From Armatimonadota bacterium (GTDB lineage: Bacteria > Armatimonadota > Fimbriimonadia > Fimbriimonadales > Fimbriimonadaceae): DNA of 64,000 nt. The stretch spans positions 62,001 to 126,000 of the forward strand of contig JADFMN010000004.1 of NCBI GenBank assembly GCA_022563855.1. Direction: 5' to 3'. Made by a program: the position numbers and the translations under genes. The notes beneath the pieces are model-generated. The model saw nothing but the letters and a program-made list of their open reading frames with translations, was not told where the DNA came from and did no database searches. This document shows positions 1-8,029 of the stretch, in pieces. How positions within the stretch are numbered: the first letter of the stretch is position 1; every line of letters starts with the position of its first letter.

Positions 1-916
1 CCAGCCACTGGGTCATCACGATCCGGTCGGCCGTGACAGTTACTTTCCGTAAGAGTTTCTGGAGGCTGCGCCCGTTCGACTTGTGGATGAACGTCTCGTT
101 TGGCGTGACTATGACGGTCAGCCCTCCATCCGGCGAGGTTTCGAAGTCGATAGCTTCGGGGTACTTGCGGCGTACTTGCGACCACGTCGGTCGCCTGCCA
201 GCGTGCGCTCCCAAGTCGGGAGACACCGCTTCGGGCACCTCATCGGGAATATCACCACCGGCGTCTCCAGGGCCGGGTCTATAATAACCGCCCAAGTACC
301 ATCTGCCCTGATCTCTCGTCAAAGTCCAGTTTGTCGGTGGCATCTCACTATCCGGGTCTGTCGCCAAGCTACCGGTGTGTTCGTTCAGCATTTCATAAAA
401 CTTCTTCATCGTCTGACCATCGAAGTATTCTCCCGCGTCGATCTCACGGTCCAATTCGTGCCAACCCACGTTGCGATAGATTGAACGGCGACGATAAATC
501 CACTTCTCCAAGTCTTCCAAGTCTTTCGGATCAATCGACTTTGTCCCAAGTCCAAATTCTAAATGAAATCCCATGCCTAAAACCTTGGGTGCCACAAACG
601 TCACCCAATAGTCGGTCTGAGGGTTGAGATCATCTGACTTGACGACCGTGACGGTTCCGCTCGCGTCCGTAACGACTACTCTGGCACGACCACCTGAAGC
701 TCGAAGATCTTCGGAAACGATGTGCCAAAAACCGCCGTCCTTCCACAGCCAATACCCCTGTCCGGCGCGCTGGGTGATCGTCGCGACACCTTGCTGACTG
801 ATCCAGAGCGTGCTGCCGGTTCCACCGGGGCTGCCGAGGCCGAGCAGAATACCGACGTCCTCAGCCGAAACGACTGCCGACAAAACGAACATCGAGGCGA
901 TTAGGAACGATCTCAT
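1..916 (-). CDS. Secreted protein of unknown function, cut by the left edge
   Basis: Reading leftward from an ATG at 916 the frame stays open to base 1, giving about 305 codons with no stop, so the C-terminus lies outside the window. Residues 1-18 form a typical signal peptide (MRSFLIASMFVLSAVVSA), so the product is probably exported. The mature part begins with a glycine-rich beta-like stretch and later has a Tyr/Gly/Pro-rich, acidic segment around residues 220-240. I do not recognise a family. The plus-strand ORFs here are shadows of this frame. A TATAAT box lies 22 nt upstream of the start. Confidence 0.75.
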   Translation of the reverse strand, partial: MRSFLIASMFVLSAVVSAEDVGILLGLGSPGGTGSTLWISQQGVATITQRAGQGYWLWKDGGFWHIVSEDLRASGGRARVVVTDASGTVTVVKSDDLNPQTDYWVTFVAPKVLGMGFHLEFGLGTKSIDPKDLEDLEKWIYRRRSIYRNVGWHELDREIDAGEYFDGQTMKKFYEMLNEHTGSLATDPDSEMPPTNWTLTRDQGRWYLGGYYRPGPGDAGGDIPDEVPEAVSPDLGAHAGRRPTWSQVRRKYPEAIDFETSPDGGLTVIVTPNETFIHKSNGRSLQKLLRKVTVTADRIVMTQWL

Positions 917-937
917 CCTTGGCCACCATCCACGGCT

Positions 938-943
938 ATTATA
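938..943 (-). promoter_or_regulatory. -10 box for the leftward secreted-protein gene
   Basis: The minus strand reads TATAAT here, 22 nt before the ATG at 916. No good -35 hexamer is visible at 16-18 nt, so the call rests on the -10 alone. The same bases read TATTAT on the plus strand one base over, so it could also serve the rightward small ORF at 972. Confidence 0.4.
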
Positions 944-971
944 CGACGGGTAGGCTCGAAATGCGGCGGAC

Positions 972-1157
972 ATGAACTATTACGACATTTGGGTGAACCT
1001 GAAACCGGGCACGGACGACATGGAGTTCGTCAAGTGCCTGCGCGCGGCGAAGAGGTCAGGGGCCCTGGAAGAGCTTCACAGCGCGGTCTACAGCAAAGTG
1101 ACCGACTTCAAGGCCGCGCTTTACCGCGACTTCCCTGACCCGGTGCGAGAAGAGTGA
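972..1157 (+). CDS. 61-residue hypothetical protein, coupled to the FAD oxidoreductase
   Basis: A short ORF starting ATG at 972 whose TGA overlaps the GTG start of the next gene (GTGA), a typical translational-coupling arrangement. The N-terminus (MNYYDIWVNLKPG) and the C-terminus (TDFKAALYRDFPDP) remind me of the two ends of the roughly 110-residue DUF6614 family, with the middle missing. That resemblance is from memory. If correct, this is an internally shortened member. No strong ribosome-binding site is visible. Function unknown. Confidence 0.5.
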   Translation: MNYYDIWVNLKPGTDDMEFVKCLRAAKRSGALEELHSAVYSKVTDFKAALYRDFPDPVREE

Positions 1158-2716
1158 AAGACCCCGATCTAGTCATCGTAGGCGGCGGGGTCGGCGGGTG
1201 CGCCGCGGCCCTGGCGGCCTGCCACTTCGAGCTTCGCACCGTCATGACCGAGCAGTACGACTGGATCGGAGGACAGCTCACGTCGCAGTGCGTGCCGCCT
1301 GACGAGAACCCTTGGATCGAAGAGCTTGGCTGCTCTCTGTCTTACAGCGAGTTCCGCCAGCGGGTTCGCGATCATTACGTCGCCCACGAAAAACTCACCG
1401 AAGAGGCCGAGAGCGAAGAGTTTCTGAACCCCGGCGGTGGCTGGGTCAGCCGCCTGTGCCACACGCCGGAGATCGCCCATAGGGTCCTATACGACCTATT
1501 GGACTTATATGTCATATCCGGTCAGCTGCAGATCTGCACCGGGCTTCGCCCTGTCGCTGCGAAGACCGACGGAGACAGGGTCGTCAGCGTCGATTTTATT
1601 GGCGCGTCCGGAAAAGTCGAAACGCTGAGAGCGTCTTTCTTCATCGACGCGACCGAGACGGGCGAGCTCTTACCGATCACCCGCACCGAGTACGTCGTCG
1701 GTGCGGAAAGCAAGAGCGATACGGACGAGCCGCACGCGATCGACGGCGATGTGGAGCCCGACAACGTTCAGGGCATCACTTGGTGCGCCGTGATCGGTTA
1801 TGACAAGGGCGGAAGCCACGTGATCGAGAAGCCCGAGCAGTACGAGTTCTGGAGAAACTATCAGCCGAAGGGCTGGCCGGACAAACTCCTCAGTTTCAAA
1901 GCCGTGCACGCCCAGCGGGGCGCTGCGATCGACTTCCCTCTCTTCGGAAACGGTGGATTCAATCTTTTTTCGTACAGACAGATCGTCGACGGTAAGAAGC
2001 ACAAGGACCGCCGAGAGGACGCGACGGTGATGAACTGGCCTATGAACGACTACTGCGTCGGCTCGATCCTCGACGTGCCCGCCAAGCTTGTCAGGGAGCG
2101 CCTGGAGGCCGCGCGCCAGCTCACGCTCAGCATGCTCTACTGGCTCCAGACTGCGGCCCCCAGGCACGACGGCGGCACCGGCTACCCTGAACTCAGGCTC
2201 CGGCCCGACCTGACTGGCACGGAGGACGGCCTAGCGATGGCGCCATACATCCGCGAGTCGAGGCGGATCAAGGCGATGTTCACGGTCAAAGAGCAGCACA
2301 TAGCCGCCGAATGCAACCCACGCCGTGACCGCGCTCCAGCGTTTGAGGACTCGGTCGGGATCGGCGCCTACCGCATCGACCTGCACCCCACCACGAACGG
2401 GCGGCCGACCATTGACCTCAGCAGCCTCCCATTTCAAATCCCGCTCGGCTGCCTGATCCCTGTGCGAACGAAGAACCTGATCCCAGCCTGCAAGAACATC
2501 GGCACGACTCACATCACGAACGGCTGTTACCGCCTGCACCCGGTCGAGTGGAACGTCGGAGAGGCGGCAGCGGTCATCGTCAAAGTTTGCAGGGAGAGTG
2601 GCGTCTCTCCGCAAGAACTAGGCAGCTCGAAGCCATTGATCCATGAAGTGCAAACGCAGTTGGCCCATTTAGGCGTTTTGACTTCATGGGGCGACCTTCC
2701 CGTACACGCGCTTTAG
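1154..2716 (+). CDS. FAD-dependent oxidoreductase (FAD_oxidored / PF12831 type)
   Basis: A 520-residue flavoprotein. Residues 6-21 hold the dinucleotide-binding fold (VIVGGGVGGCAAALAA), followed by a Glu at the end of the second strand and the segment GGQLTSQ usual in this family. The C-terminal block (IPACKNIGTTHITNG, then a Gly-Glu-Ala-Ala segment) is the second FAD-contact region of PF12831 proteins. The substrate is not evident. Members are often annotated as xanthan-lyase-like or cytoplasmic FAD oxidoreductases. The GTG start overlaps the stop of the 61-residue ORF, and the TAG at 2714-2716 overlaps the stop of the convergent lpxC. Confidence 0.9.
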   Translation: MKDPDLVIVGGGVGGCAAALAACHFELRTVMTEQYDWIGGQLTSQCVPPDENPWIEELGCSLSYSEFRQRVRDHYVAHEKLTEEAESEEFLNPGGGWVSRLCHTPEIAHRVLYDLLDLYVISGQLQICTGLRPVAAKTDGDRVVSVDFIGASGKVETLRASFFIDATETGELLPITRTEYVVGAESKSDTDEPHAIDGDVEPDNVQGITWCAVIGYDKGGSHVIEKPEQYEFWRNYQPKGWPDKLLSFKAVHAQRGAAIDFPLFGNGGFNLFSYRQIVDGKKHKDRREDATVMNWPMNDYCVGSILDVPAKLVRERLEAARQLTLSMLYWLQTAAPRHDGGTGYPELRLRPDLTGTEDGLAMAPYIRESRRIKAMFTVKEQHIAAECNPRRDRAPAFEDSVGIGAYRIDLHPTTNGRPTIDLSSLPFQIPLGCLIPVRTKNLIPACKNIGTTHITNGCYRLHPVEWNVGEAAAVIVKVCRESGVSPQELGSSKPLIHEVQTQLAHLGVLTSWGDLPVHAL

Positions 2717-3519
2717 TCGCTAAAAACGACCGCGTCGCGCAACTTCTGCGCAACGGCGACGTTCGCTGTGTGACCGCTCCGCAACGCCACGACGTTGAGC
2801 AGCTCGACCGGAACGCCAGATAGATACAGGTCGCCGATCAGGTCGAGCATCTTGTGCCGCACGGGCTCATCCTCGAACTTTGTCTCGTTCACATAGCCGT
2901 ATGAGCCGATCAGAAATGCCGTCGTCTCATCGAGCCCCTGTCCAAGCCCTGCCTCGCGCACCATCTCCATCTCGTCTTCGAACGCGAAAGTGCGCGCGGG
3001 CGCGACCTCCTCCGCATACGCGCGAGCACCCAAGGAGATCTCAAAGTGCTGGCTGTGCGGCCAACGGTCTCCGCACTCGAATTCGAATCGCCAAACCCCT
3101 GATCCGCTCGACACTTCGACACGGACGTCATCCTCTTCGTGAACGATTGTTTCGCTCGGCCCGGCGACAGACCGCTCACCGAGAACCGTGAGGCCAGCCG
3201 CGCTGATCCCGTCGAAGTACGCCTTGCTCGCTCCGTCCAGCGCGGGCAACTCGCCGCCGCTCACCATCACCTCGGCGTCCGTTACGCCGTGAGCGGCGAA
3301 GGCGCTCATGAGATGCTCGATAGTGGAGATCGTTCCCAGCTTGGTGCAACGCGCGGTATCGGTCACGTTTTCCGGTATCGACTCGAACCGCTCGCCGTTG
3401 TGAGTGAAGGCGAGGCCGTGCTCGCCAGCCTTGATTTCCACTGTGACGGGTTCGCCGCTGTGCAAGCCCAACCCCTCGAAAACCGCAGGATGTGTTAAAG
3501 TTTTACGCCTAAAGTTCAT
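2713..3519 (-). CDS. lpxC: UDP-3-O-acyl-N-acetylglucosamine deacetylase
   Basis: LpxC carries out the committed step of lipid A synthesis, removing acetate from UDP-3-O-acyl-GlcNAc with a zinc ion. With the start at 3519 the protein has 268 residues, the family's normal length, and all key residues are present: TIEH (Glu68, zinc His69), HKMLD (zinc His222 and Asp226, Lys223), and SGHTAN with the catalytic His250. An upstream ATG at 3540 would add seven unconserved residues and lengthen the overlap with lpxD, so I prefer 3519 (11-bp overlap). It is the last gene of the leftward envelope block. lpxA and fabZ, often adjacent, are not here. Confidence 0.95.
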   Translation of the reverse strand: MNFRRKTLTHPAVFEGLGLHSGEPVTVEIKAGEHGLAFTHNGERFESIPENVTDTARCTKLGTISTIEHLMSAFAAHGVTDAEVMVSGGELPALDGASKAYFDGISAAGLTVLGERSVAGPSETIVHEEDDVRVEVSSGSGVWRFEFECGDRWPHSQHFEISLGARAYAEEVAPARTFAFEDEMEMVREAGLGQGLDETTAFLIGSYGYVNETKFEDEPVRHKMLDLIGDLYLSGVPVELLNVVALRSGHTANVAVAQKLRDAVVFSD

Positions 3520-4555
3520 CACTTCGACGCAGCTCCGCAACCTCGGATTCGAGCTTCTTGATGCGATTGAGAAGCTCTGGCAGGCGGTGCTGCAACGCTA
3601 TCATCCGCATCGCTTCCAGCATTGGAGTGACGGGAGTTCCAAAATACTCGCCAGGCTCTTGCACGTCCTGAAACGCTCCGCTACGACCTCCGAGGACGAC
3701 GCCGTCCGCGATCTTTATATGGTCCGAGACCGCAGCTTGGCCTCCCAACATCACCCGACTTCCCAGCCGCGAACTGCCTCCGATCCCGACCTGCGACGCC
3801 ATCACCGAGTGCGCACCGAGGGTTACGTTGTGTGCGATTTGTACGAGGTTGTCGAGCTTGACGCCGTCGCCGATTCGCGTCTCGCCGCATGTCGCCCGGT
3901 CGATGCAGCTGCCTGCGCCAACTTCGACGTCGTCGCCGATCACAATGCTGCCGACTTGCGGAACTTTCGCGTGCCGTTCTCCGTCCCAATGAAATCCGAA
4001 TCCGTCAGCTCCGATCACTGCGCTGGAATGCACAATGCAGCGGCTACCGAGCGTAACGGATTGGTAGAGAACAACGTGTGGGTAGAGCACGCAATCCGCT
4101 CCGACCTCGCACCGCTCGCCGACGTAGCAGAACGGGTAGACGCGGACGCCTCGACCGATCTTTGCGCCCCGCTCGACGACGCAGTACGGGCCGACAGACG
4201 CCGTGTCGTCGATCGACGCATCCGGCGAAACGACGGCTGTCTCATGAACGCCATCGTTGATCGGCAACTCCTGTTTCATGGCGAACATGACCGCGCCGAA
4301 GGCCTCTCTGGGCGATTCGACGACGATCGCCGGCCGCTCAAACGGCGGTGCGTCTCGATACACAATGATCGCGCCGACGCTCGTGTCCAGGCAGCGCTTG
4401 AGGTACGCGTCCGACTCGGCGAAGGTCAGTCCACGAAGATCGTCGCTGCCCGCCGGTACAACCCGCTCTATCACCAAGTCGCTCGGGCCGCGGCACTCGC
4501 CTCCGACGAGATCAGCGAGCTGCCCTAACGACCAAGTGCAAACTGCTTCCGCCAT
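3509..4555 (-). CDS. lpxD: UDP-3-O-(acyl)glucosamine N-acyltransferase
   Basis: LpxD adds the second acyl chain to the lipid A precursor. The 348-residue protein has the N-terminal uridine-binding domain (about 1-100), a long left-handed beta-helix of hexapeptide repeats (about 105-310) and a C-terminal helical tail that binds ACP in the trimer. The catalytic histidine is His242 in QIAHNV. The start is supported by a GGAGGA ribosome site about 9 nt upstream, even though it places the start 31 bp inside the preceding gene. Translation is probably coupled to its neighbours. Confidence 0.95.
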   Translation of the reverse strand: MAEAVCTWSLGQLADLVGGECRGPSDLVIERVVPAGSDDLRGLTFAESDAYLKRCLDTSVGAIIVYRDAPPFERPAIVVESPREAFGAVMFAMKQELPINDGVHETAVVSPDASIDDTASVGPYCVVERGAKIGRGVRVYPFCYVGERCEVGADCVLYPHVVLYQSVTLGSRCIVHSSAVIGADGFGFHWDGERHAKVPQVGSIVIGDDVEVGAGSCIDRATCGETRIGDGVKLDNLVQIAHNVTLGAHSVMASQVGIGGSSRLGSRVMLGGQAAVSDHIKIADGVVLGGRSGAFQDVQEPGEYFGTPVTPMLEAMRMIALQHRLPELLNRIKKLESEVAELRRSDEL

Positions 4556-5520
4556 GAAACAAAGTCCTCCGTCACGTCCTCTTCCCCGGGGTCATCGCTC
4601 AAAACGTACCCGCGCAGTCGCGCATAAGTTTCGGCGTGGCGCGCTATTTCCTGTTCGGTTTGTTGCCGATTCGGGCTTGCGTTCCACGGTTCGAGCGAGC
4701 CCGGCACTCCATCAACGGTGGCAATGACGCCATCGACTGCGACTAGCACGGCCTCAGGATCGAGCGCCGACCGCTGCACATCTTCAAGCTCGGCTTGAGC
4801 CGCTATGCGCGCCGCCTGTTCAGCGCGATCTATCGCCGCCCTGCGCCTCACATCCAACTCCAACTTGAGCTGATCCATATCTTCGCTCAAGGCTGCGTCG
4901 AGAGCGGCCAACGTTGCGCTAACCGAGTCCCGGTGCTTGCTGTTCGCCAGCGCCAGCTGTTCCCTAAGCTGCTTTGCTCGCTCAAAACGGCTGGTTGCAA
5001 CCTCGTTGCTGGCTGGAGGAACGCGCCGCGAGTCTGGGTCTGGATCAGGAAATCGGGCGAGCCATGCAAGCTCCTGCCACATCTTGCCGACGTGATTTGC
5101 GTGGACCTCGAACTCCTCGCGGATCGCCAGGAAAGTCGTGTCGACGCGCTTGTCGTGCTCCTCCAAAATCGACCTTCTGTGTTCCGCATCGTATGACTCA
5201 ACCTCTCGCAAGTACGTCCCCTCCAACCGTTCTAGCGCTTGCAAATACGCGCGCTCTTGGTTGTCGACATAAGCCTTCATCGCTAAAGCGGCCCGATCCT
5301 CCGCCGAGCCGATGAACAGGCGGCTGCTGTCCAGGTCGTCGATTGATAGCTCGGCACGCGTAAGGTCTTCTCCACCAAGGCGCACGAACTGTATCTGCTC
5401 GCGTTCAGCGTCGGCAGCCGCTGCAAGGTCGATATAAACAAGTTCGGGGTTCGGGCTGCAGCCCAGAACCCCGACGACGCTGATTGCAAATGCGGCTAAT
5501 CCGCTACTGCGAATCCACAT
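4525..5520 (-). CDS. Putative lipoprotein, long coiled coil
   Basis: 331 residues beginning with a hydrophobic leader and the lipobox VLGC (Cys21), so it is probably lipid-anchored. The body is strongly charged and rich in Ala, Glu, Arg and Gln with heptad-like spacing (about residues 60-260), suggesting an extended coiled coil reminiscent of Skp but longer. I do not recognise a family. It lies between skp and lpxD, overlapping both (17 bp and 31 bp), so it is expressed with outer-membrane assembly genes and may act in the periplasm on the same cargo. That role is inference. Confidence 0.8.
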   Translation of the reverse strand: MWIRSSGLAAFAISVVGVLGCSPNPELVYIDLAAAADAEREQIQFVRLGGEDLTRAELSIDDLDSSRLFIGSAEDRAALAMKAYVDNQERAYLQALERLEGTYLREVESYDAEHRRSILEEHDKRVDTTFLAIREEFEVHANHVGKMWQELAWLARFPDPDPDSRRVPPASNEVATSRFERAKQLREQLALANSKHRDSVSATLAALDAALSEDMDQLKLELDVRRRAAIDRAEQAARIAAQAELEDVQRSALDPEAVLVAVDGVIATVDGVPGSLEPWNASPNRQQTEQEIARHAETYARLRGYVLSDDPGEEDVTEDFVSWRKQFALGR

Positions 5521-6151
5521 GCGCTATGACCTCTTCCGTGACGTCGTTCGCCGCGTAGACAGCCGTACTGCGACTGAAGACGACCGTGTACCCGTCCCTC
5601 TTCGCGATCGCCGCACTTGAATCGTACGCCTTTTTGATGGCGTCGCTTTGGGCATCTGCCTCGATGATCTGGAGCTCGCGCTGGAACCCAGCGCCGAATT
5701 CGCTGATTCTTGTAACAGTATCGTCGAGAAGACGACCGTATCGCTGCAGCGTGTTCCTCTCAGCCTCTGTCGGACTCGTCTGGCCGTTGATCCGATCGTA
5801 CTCCGCAGATGCGGCAATGATGTCCTGTTTGACCTTTTCATGTGCCGCCTTCTCTTCTTCCGTAGGCGCGTCTTTCCGCAAGAAGATAATGAGCTGCTCC
5901 GCCTCCTCTTTCGTCATGATCATGTAAAGTTCCATGAAGTCGAGAAGGTCCTGCCGCTTGGTCAACTCCAAGTTGAGCTCGTTCTGAAGTTCTCCAGCCA
6001 ACCTGCTCTCTCGAATCACGCGCTCCAAGTCGACGACGCCAAATTTCTGCGTCCCGCCTTGGAATGCACCGCCGACAATCACAGCCGCAAGGCCGAATGC
6101 CACGACCCAGCCCCCGACTCCAAACGCGCTCAATTTCCTCGTCGTGTTCAT
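5504..6151 (-). CDS. OmpH/Skp family periplasmic chaperone
   Basis: About 215 residues from the ATG at 6151, 10 nt after bamA. An N-terminal signal-anchor (about residues 12-30) is followed by the OmpH opening QKFGVVDLERVIRESR and then a long helical hairpin rich in charged residues, ending in a VVFSRSTAVYAANDVTEEV segment typical of the family. Skp-like proteins hold unfolded outer-membrane proteins in the periplasm and deliver them to BamA, and the bamA-skp-lpxD order is the classical one. An upstream in-frame start at 6220 would overlap bamA heavily and precede the hydrophobic leader, so it was not chosen. Confidence 0.88.
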   Translation of the reverse strand: MNTTRKLSAFGVGGWVVAFGLAAVIVGGAFQGGTQKFGVVDLERVIRESRLAGELQNELNLELTKRQDLLDFMELYMIMTKEEAEQLIIFLRKDAPTEEEKAAHEKVKQDIIAASAEYDRINGQTSPTEAERNTLQRYGRLLDDTVTRISEFGAGFQRELQIIEADAQSDAIKKAYDSSAAIAKRDGYTVVFSRSTAVYAANDVTEEVIAHVDSQ

Positions 6152-6161
6152 TTGTTCATCT

Positions 6162-7979
6162 CTAGAAACTAGTACCGAATGTGAAATGCGTTCGACTCCC
6201 GCCGTCTTGATTAAAGGCAAAGTCGATCCGGATCGGGCCGATGGGCGTCCTAAACGACACGCCGAGTCCGTACCCTAGCCGCAAATCCATTTTACTTGAT
6301 TGAGTGAAGGAATCGATCCCACCGTATCCACCCCACGCTCCACCGTAGTCTGTGAATGCGACGACGCTGAACGATCGCTGAATCGGATACCTGTACTCCA
6401 GTGTCGCCAGGAGCGACTGTTTTCCCCAAAACCGTTGGTTCGTGTAGCCGCGCAGAGAGTCGGACCCCCCAACGAACAGCTGCTCGAAGAACGGCACATC
6501 TCCCGAGATCACACCGTACTTGATGCGGAACGCAACGACGGAGCGGGGCTTATCCACCGGCGTATCTTCCGGCACCGGACTCGACCAGAAACTGCGATAC
6601 TCAAGCGTCGTCCTCAAGAAGTAATTCGGGCCGAGAATTCCTGTGAAGCCTTCGAAAGTACCCGCAATCTTGTTGATGTTCGTGTACGTCGGCTCCAGCA
6701 TAATGCGGGCGAGATGGCCTTCATAAGATTCGACAGATGGGTGCCGCGTGTTGTGATCAAGACCTAGCTGGAGCACGGCGATGACTCCGTCCTGCATTAT
6801 GAAGTTGGTCGCGCCAGGATCAACGTTCAGCGTCAGTAGATTCTCAGCGCGGACTCCTATAAACGCGCGGATCGTGTCGTTGAGAGGCCGACCCACCACG
6901 AATGTACCGCCCGTTCTCCGCTCGTTGAACTGTCCTCCGATCGGGCTGTTGAACCCTCCGATGCCGTTGCCTGTAAAGTGATAAACCACACGCGAATACA
7001 CCCGAGCATTGATGCTCGTGCCGAGCGTGTCGAAGAACCGGTCGCCCCATCCCAACTCTGCGCTCACACCTCCGCCGCGCGTTGCTTGCGATAAGTTGAC
7101 CGATACGGTTTGCCCCATTCCGCGCCAGTTCGACTCGCTGAAACTGATTTGGCCCACCAAGTTGCTTTGCGGATCGAGCGAGACGCCGGCGTTGAATTGA
7201 CCCGTGCGAGCCTCGACGAACACCATCTCCAGGTCGTAGTGGGCTGGCTCGTCCTTCGTGATTGTGCGCGCGGTGATGTTGTCGAACCAGTAGGTCGCGA
7301 ACAACTCTTCCCTATCCCGCCTAAACTGCAGCTCGCTGAACGCTACGCCAGGCTTCGTCTTCATGATTCGACGAATGACGCTCGGTTTCGTACGGTTCAG
7401 GCCGATGAACCTAATGTCGTCGACAATGGGCTCGAGTATGGCGATTCGCAAAGTCCCCTCCGATAGCGGATCGGGCTCTAATCTGTCGATTTGCATGAAG
7501 TACCCCCTGTCGAAGTACTCCTCCTCCAACGCGTCACGGATCAACCGTAGGTTGCGATTGTTGAGAATCCTCCCCAGTTCCTGAATCTCGGTGACGATCT
7601 CTGTTAGGCGCTCTGTCGATACGACCGTGTTGCCAGTGATGAAAACTTCGATGATGATCGGGTTCTCGACCAGGTCGACAACCACCTCAACTTCAAACTC
7701 CGACACGAGTGGGCGTGTGAGGATCTGAACGCCCTTGAAGAACCCGATGTTTAAGATCCTCCCCTCGTCGTTCCGAAGCTCCTCTTGCCGAAGCACGTCG
7801 CCTTCTCTCGTGACCATCGCGGCCATGACGGCCGCACTCGATATGATCTTGTTGCCGCGCACAGTGATCGTCTTGACGATGACGTTCTGGCTATAGGTGA
7901 CGGCGCAAATGGAGAGCAGCGAGATCAGGACACAAAAACGGTTCAACAGATGATGACTCCTAGGCGTTCGCCCGCCCAT
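6162..7979 (-). CDS. bamA: Outer membrane protein assembly factor BamA (Omp85)
   Basis: 605 residues: a signal peptide (about 1-31), three POTRA domains (about 33-110, 111-190, 191-265) and a C-terminal Omp85 barrel. The barrel has the conserved lid-loop region (SLRGY within GGSDSLRGYTNQRFWG) and the late strand RLGYGLGVSFRTPIGPIRIDFAF, ending in Phe as expected for a BAM substrate. Proteobacterial BamA usually has five POTRA domains and about 800 residues, so this is a short form. It lies between tamB and skp on the same strand. Confidence 0.93.
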   Translation of the reverse strand: MGGRTPRSHHLLNRFCVLISLLSICAVTYSQNVIVKTITVRGNKIISSAAVMAAMVTREGDVLRQEELRNDEGRILNIGFFKGVQILTRPLVSEFEVEVVVDLVENPIIIEVFITGNTVVSTERLTEIVTEIQELGRILNNRNLRLIRDALEEEYFDRGYFMQIDRLEPDPLSEGTLRIAILEPIVDDIRFIGLNRTKPSVIRRIMKTKPGVAFSELQFRRDREELFATYWFDNITARTITKDEPAHYDLEMVFVEARTGQFNAGVSLDPQSNLVGQISFSESNWRGMGQTVSVNLSQATRGGGVSAELGWGDRFFDTLGTSINARVYSRVVYHFTGNGIGGFNSPIGGQFNERRTGGTFVVGRPLNDTIRAFIGVRAENLLTLNVDPGATNFIMQDGVIAVLQLGLDHNTRHPSVESYEGHLARIMLEPTYTNINKIAGTFEGFTGILGPNYFLRTTLEYRSFWSSPVPEDTPVDKPRSVVAFRIKYGVISGDVPFFEQLFVGGSDSLRGYTNQRFWGKQSLLATLEYRYPIQRSFSVVAFTDYGGAWGGYGGIDSFTQSSKMDLRLGYGLGVSFRTPIGPIRIDFAFNQDGGSRTHFTFGTSF

Positions 7980-8029
7980 TCAGACGATCTGTAAACTTTA
8001 CCGTTTTGCAACAGCGGGTCGCTCGCCTG

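Noticed and set aside
2708-2726. TTTAGTCGCTAAA as a bidirectional terminator between the FAD gene and lpxC
   Set aside because: The stem is only 5 bp, AT-rich, and formed by the two overlapping stop codons.
3404-4528. 374-codon plus-strand ORF opposite lpxD
   Set aside because: It is antisense to a clear lpxD with all motifs, and its translation is Arg/Asp-rich with no domain.
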